Both the position numbers and the translations under genes were made by a program. DNA of 58,485 bases from Mariprofundus ferrooxydans PV-1 (GTDB lineage: Bacteria; Pseudomonadota; Zetaproteobacteria; Mariprofundales; Mariprofundaceae). The first letter of the stretch is position 1, and each line of letters begins with the position of its first letter. The notes under the pieces are model-generated. The model saw only the letters and a list, made by a program, of their open reading frames with translations. It was not told the origin of the DNA and searched no databases. Positions 55,136 to 58,485 of this stretch are shown in pieces. The stretch spans positions 1,086,678 to 1,145,162 of the forward strand of contig NZ_DS022294.1 in assembly GCF_000153765.1 (NCBI RefSeq). Reading direction: 5' to 3'.

Positions 55136-56461
55136 ATGTCCATGAGAGTATTCACCCTGCTGATGTTACTCATCAGCATCCCGGTAGCGGCCACTGCTAC
55201 CGAACTGCAGGAAGCTACATTTAAGAACGGCGTCAAATTGATTGTAGAGGAAGACCACTCGGCACCTGTGGCGATGGTGCAGGTCTGGCTGAAGGTCGGC
55301 GGACGCGATGAAGTGCCCGGCAAGACAGGGCTGGCGCATGTGTTCGAACATATGATGTTCAAGGGCTCGAAAAAGCTGGCGGCGGGCGAATATTCCAAAC
55401 GTATCGCCGCCATGGGCGGTAATGATAATGCCTTCACCACCACCGATTATACCGCCTACTTTGAAACCGTACCCGCAGCCCGGGTCAATGAAGTGCTGGG
55501 TATGGAATCCGAGCGTTTCGCCAACCTGGCGCTGCGCGACAAGGACTTTCAGAAAGAGATTCGCGTTATTATGGAAGAGCGGCGCATGCGCACCGACGAT
55601 GATCCGAACAGCCATATGTTCGAAGAGCTCTCGGCCGTATCCCTGCGCCTGCACCCTTATCGCAACCCGGTCATCGGCTGGATGCAGGATTTAAAGAAGC
55701 TGACCATCCAGGATGTGCGCGCTTTTTATAAAAAACACTATGTGCCCGGCAACGCCACCGTCGTCGTCGTAGGCGATGTCGATTTTGATCAGGTCAAAAA
55801 AACCGTAGCCGCAACATTCGGTCGCATCAAGGCCCGTCCGGTCGGCACCCGCTTTAATCCGGTAGAGCCTGAACCGTACGGCCCCAAACGCATTGTGGTA
55901 AAACTGCCCGCACAGCTGCCTATGCTGGCGGTCACCATTCCGGTACCGGTCTGGCAGCCGGGCAAGAATGACAAGAGCGTGGCGGCTCTGGCTGTTGCCA
56001 CCCAGATTCTGTCAGGCGGGCGCAGTGCACGGCTGCAGCGTGAACTGGTTGACGAACAGCGCCGGGCCTTCTCGGCCGGAGCCGGCTATGACCCGTTCGG
56101 CATGGGGCTGGATTTGTGGTATGTCTACGGCATGCTCGGTCCGAAACAGACCACCGCCGCCTTTGAGAAATCGCTCTGGGCTCTGCTCGGCGATATGGCA
56201 ACGCACCCTGTTGCCGCAGCTCCGCTTGCCGCAGCCAAACGCAATATGATTGCCTCAGAGGTATTCGCCCAGGATTCACTCTACCTGCGGGCCAAGGAGA
56301 TCGGACGCATGGAGGTTTCCGGTATCGGAGCCGAGCATCGTGACGACTGGCTCAAGGCGATCAGCAATGTCACTGCGGCTGATGTGCAGGCCGCGGTAGC
56401 ACGCTGGCTGAAACGGGATCGCTCCACCACGGGCATTCTGGTTCCGGAGGTGAAATCATGA
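55136..56461 (+). CDS. M16 zinc peptidase, catalytic subunit
   Basis: An exported, pitrilysin-type protease of about 441 residues with a signal peptide ending ATATE. The inverted zinc motif HVFEH (His 68, Glu 71, His 72) is intact, followed by the third ligand region MEERRMRTDD. GGAG is seven bases before ATG 55136; the frame is open to a TTG at 55130. Overlaps the next gene by four bases (ATGA). Processing-peptidase-like pairs of this kind form one active and one inactive subunit. Confidence 0.93.
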   Translation: MSMRVFTLLMLLISIPVAATATELQEATFKNGVKLIVEEDHSAPVAMVQVWLKVGGRDEVPGKTGLAHVFEHMMFKGSKKLAAGEYSKRIAAMGGNDNAFTTTDYTAYFETVPAARVNEVLGMESERFANLALRDKDFQKEIRVIMEERRMRTDDDPNSHMFEELSAVSLRLHPYRNPVIGWMQDLKKLTIQDVRAFYKKHYVPGNATVVVVGDVDFDQVKKTVAATFGRIKARPVGTRFNPVEPEPYGPKRIVVKLPAQLPMLAVTIPVPVWQPGKNDKSVAALAVATQILSGGRSARLQRELVDEQRRAFSAGAGYDPFGMGLDLWYVYGMLGPKQTTAAFEKSLWALLGDMATHPVAAAPLAAAKRNMIASEVFAQDSLYLRAKEIGRMEVSGIGAEHRDDWLKAISNVTAADVQAAVARWLKRDRSTTGILVPEVKS

Positions 56462-57798
56462 AGCGCTATCTGATCCTGCCACTGTTACTCATACTCTCTT
56501 TCGTCCGTACTGCCGATGCCGTCCCACCCATTCAGGAGGCGCGCATGGACAACGGGCTGCGCGTGCTGCTGATGGAGGCGCACAACGTACCGATGGTTTC
56601 AATGCAGCTCTCTGTTGTGGCCGGTAGCCGCTTCGATGCACCGGGCAAGGCCGGCACGGCTTCCCTGCTGGCAGATATGCTGGGCGATCACACAGCCCGC
56701 CACAATCATCGGGCATGGGCCGATCTGCTTGATGCCGATGCCATCCATCTCGGCGCCGGTGCCGACCGTGATGGCTTGAGCCTCTCCCTGACCACGCTAA
56801 AAGAGGCTCTGAAGCCGGGGCTCGATGCCTTCGCCGAAGCACTGCTTATGCCCGGCTGGGATAAAAAACGATTCACTATCATACAGCAGGATTCCATCGC
56901 CGCAGCCCGCAAGGATCTTGAAGATCCGGGCGCACAGGCAGCCACGGCTGCGGCAACCCTGCTCTTCGGCAATCACCCCTACGGTCATCGCACCGGCGGC
57001 ACCGCCACCTCACTGGCCGCCATCAGCATCCCCGACCTGAAAACCCTGTACCGGCAACAGATCAAGCCGGAAGGCGCCGTGCTGGCAGTCAGTGGCGACA
57101 TCACCATGGCCGAGCTACTACCGCTGCTCAAAGCCCGACTGTCCGGCTGGCGTGGTAAGCCCGAGCACAGCCTGATGGATATTGCCACAGCACCTCCGGT
57201 GGCGGGAAAAAGTGTTGATGTGCAACTGCCGACCAGCCAGACACTGGTGCAATTGCTGCGTCAGGGTCCTGCCCGAAGCGATGCGCACTTTTTCCCCGAC
57301 TTTGTGCTCAATCATATTCTCGGCGGTGGCGGTTTTGCCTCACGCCTGATGGAAGAGGTGCGTGAAAAGCGCGGGTTGGTCTACGGCGTCTACTCCTACT
57401 TTATCCCGCTGGCGGCACCGGGTCCGTTTATTATCAGCCTGCAGACAAAAGGCGATCAGGCGGCGCAGGCCGAAGCAGTGGTACGCAAGGTCATGCAGGA
57501 GATGGCTTCAGGCGGTATCACCAAAGCACAACTACAGGCCAGCAAAGACAACCTCAGCGGCAGCTTCGCCCAGCGTATGGATTCCAATCGTGAGCGCGTA
57601 GGGCTGATTTCAATGATCGGCCTCTATAATCTACCGCTGGATTATCTGGCCACATGGACCGCGCATGTAAATGCAGTCACGCTGGCTCAGGTCAAGGCAC
57701 AGGCGGCACTTTATCTGAAACCGGCTGAATGGAACCGGGTTCGGGTCGGCGCCAATCTGGACGGCGCTACAGGCAAAAGTTCCGCGCACAGCAAATGA
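56458..57798 (+). CDS. M16-family protein, non-catalytic subunit
   Basis: 446 residues with a signal peptide (ends TADAV). Same fold as the upstream protease (ARMDNGLRVLLMEAH, VVAGSRFDAPGKAGTASLLADML) but the zinc motif is replaced by LLADML, so it is the inactive partner. A late GGGGFASRLMEEVREKRGLVYG is the conserved R/Y substrate-binding region. Overlaps the preceding and following genes by four bases each. Confidence 0.92.
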   Translation: MKRYLILPLLLILSFVRTADAVPPIQEARMDNGLRVLLMEAHNVPMVSMQLSVVAGSRFDAPGKAGTASLLADMLGDHTARHNHRAWADLLDADAIHLGAGADRDGLSLSLTTLKEALKPGLDAFAEALLMPGWDKKRFTIIQQDSIAAARKDLEDPGAQAATAAATLLFGNHPYGHRTGGTATSLAAISIPDLKTLYRQQIKPEGAVLAVSGDITMAELLPLLKARLSGWRGKPEHSLMDIATAPPVAGKSVDVQLPTSQTLVQLLRQGPARSDAHFFPDFVLNHILGGGGFASRLMEEVREKRGLVYGVYSYFIPLAAPGPFIISLQTKGDQAAQAEAVVRKVMQEMASGGITKAQLQASKDNLSGSFAQRMDSNRERVGLISMIGLYNLPLDYLATWTAHVNAVTLAQVKAQAALYLKPAEWNRVRVGANLDGATGKSSAHSK

Positions 57799-58334
57799 GA
57801 ATCACGGCCGGAGAGCTGCGCGGGCGGGGGCTGAGCGTACCCGATCTGCCCGGCTTGCGGCCCACGCCGGCCAAGGTGCGTCAGGCGCTGTTCAATATTC
57901 TGGCTGATGTGGACGGTATGCGTGTTCTTGATCTGTTCGCCGGCTCCGGCGTCATGGCACTGGAGTCACTCTCCCGCGGCGCGGCCTCGGTGATCTCCAT
58001 CGAGCAGCAGCGGCGTGCTACCCGCAACATGGAGCTGATCTGCGCCGAATGGCGCCTGAGCGATGCGTGGCAGATTTATACGAACGACGTGGAGCGGGCG
58101 CTAACGCAGCTCTCCGGTCAGCATTTTGACCTGATCTTTGCCGACCCGCCCTATAAACAGGGCTTCTGTGAACAACTGCCGCAGTGGCTGGATCAGAAAA
58201 AGATCGGCTGTGATCGGTTGGTCATTGAAGAGTCGGCCCGCGTCGAACCGCAATGGCCTGCCGGCTGGCTCTGCGAGCAGTCCCGCCGCTACGGCGACAC
58301 CACCCTGCACTTCCTCTCCCGCTCAGAAGTATAA
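57795..58334 (+). CDS. rsmD: 16S rRNA (guanine-966-N2)-methyltransferase
   Basis: A SAM-dependent methyltransferase of 179 residues from ATG 57795, which overlaps the M16 stop (ATGA). It starts MRITAGELRGRGL and has the class I motif VLDLFAGSGVMALESLSRGA and catalytic FADPPY. The frame is open upstream (57729) within the M16 gene, but that extension is not family-like. coaD, the usual neighbour, would lie outside the window. Confidence 0.95.
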   Translation: MRITAGELRGRGLSVPDLPGLRPTPAKVRQALFNILADVDGMRVLDLFAGSGVMALESLSRGAASVISIEQQRRATRNMELICAEWRLSDAWQIYTNDVERALTQLSGQHFDLIFADPPYKQGFCEQLPQWLDQKKIGCDRLVIEESARVEPQWPAGWLCEQSRRYGDTTLHFLSRSEV

Positions 58335-58485
58335 ATACGGCGATCCCACTGACTCTGTTCGGCCCATCCTGTTAGTCCGGGCCACAATCGGACATTCAGC
58401 TGTTCTTCAATCCAAACCAGCGCAAGTATCATCACAAATCCCTGCTATTTCTCCGCCAACGAACCAGGCTCCTGTTGCCACCAGA
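58335..58485. other. Right edge, no gene identified
   Basis: 151 bases after rsmD; only short open frames, none with supporting signals. Confidence 0.4.

Overview
The window looks like a chromosomal segment from a Gram-negative, chemolithoautotrophic proteobacterium of roughly 55% GC. It encodes a form IA RuBisCO operon (cbbL, cbbS, cbbQ, cbbO and a small last gene) with a divergent cbbR. It also has LPS assembly (lptE), SspB with a gamma-type ClpX-binding tail, Hda, an NhaD-type Na+/H+ antiporter and the folate-dependent tRNA methyltransferase TrmFO. TrmFO beside SspB and Hda argues against an ordinary gammaproteobacterium. A marine iron oxidiser of the Zetaproteobacteria (Mariprofundus-like) is my best guess, but this is inference and no marker gene here proves it.

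Layout. 1-2459 (minus): haem genes hemD and hemB, then a membrane-anchored protein cut by the left edge. 2770-7639 (plus): a small duplicated-barrel protein, a Cache/PAS sensor kinase with its CheY-like partner (preceded by a 38-codon ORF overlapping the kinase start), a His/Asp-rich secreted protein and a secreted Cache protein. 7743-8567: an orphan, AT-rich HNH-like gene. 8691-16091: a SIMPL protein and the RuBisCO cluster, with stem-loops between cbbL and cbbS and between cbbS and cbbQ. 16188-18449 (plus): lipoprotein, DUF2238 membrane protein, DUF190 PII-like protein and a Crp-type regulator. 18498-24924 (minus): small protein plus radical SAM enzyme, then leuS-lptE-holA-bioA linked by short overlaps. 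25070-27889: a large ion channel with two voltage-sensor-like modules, one pore and CASTOR/POLLUX-like RCK domains. 28040-31965 (plus): envelope proteins and a GGDEF-EAL protein. 31997-38274: lipase-like lipoprotein, nitroreductase, purN, a lipoprotein, an OmpR-type two-component pair and an ADP-ribose pyrophosphatase. 38366-42546: trmFO facing a minus-strand chain sspB, DUF2066, pgsA, hda. 42657-43016: RNase P RNA. 43159-51133 (plus): prlC with an overlapping 55-residue membrane protein, recQ, nhaD, an RMD1/DUF155 protein and a DUF2817 peptidase. 51134-54151 (minus): a short acidic peptide, a GNAT-C39 peptidase fusion and an RLAN/RimK-like ATP-grasp ligase behind a four-copy 11-bp-period repeat. 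54161-58334: lipB, then an M16 protease pair and rsmD.

Most of the window is housekeeping. The parts most worth following up are the 51.1-54.2 kb peptide-modification cassette with its PhoB-box-like array, the double-voltage-sensor channel, the translationally coupled short ORF before the sensor kinase, and the intercistronic RNA hairpins of the cbb operon.
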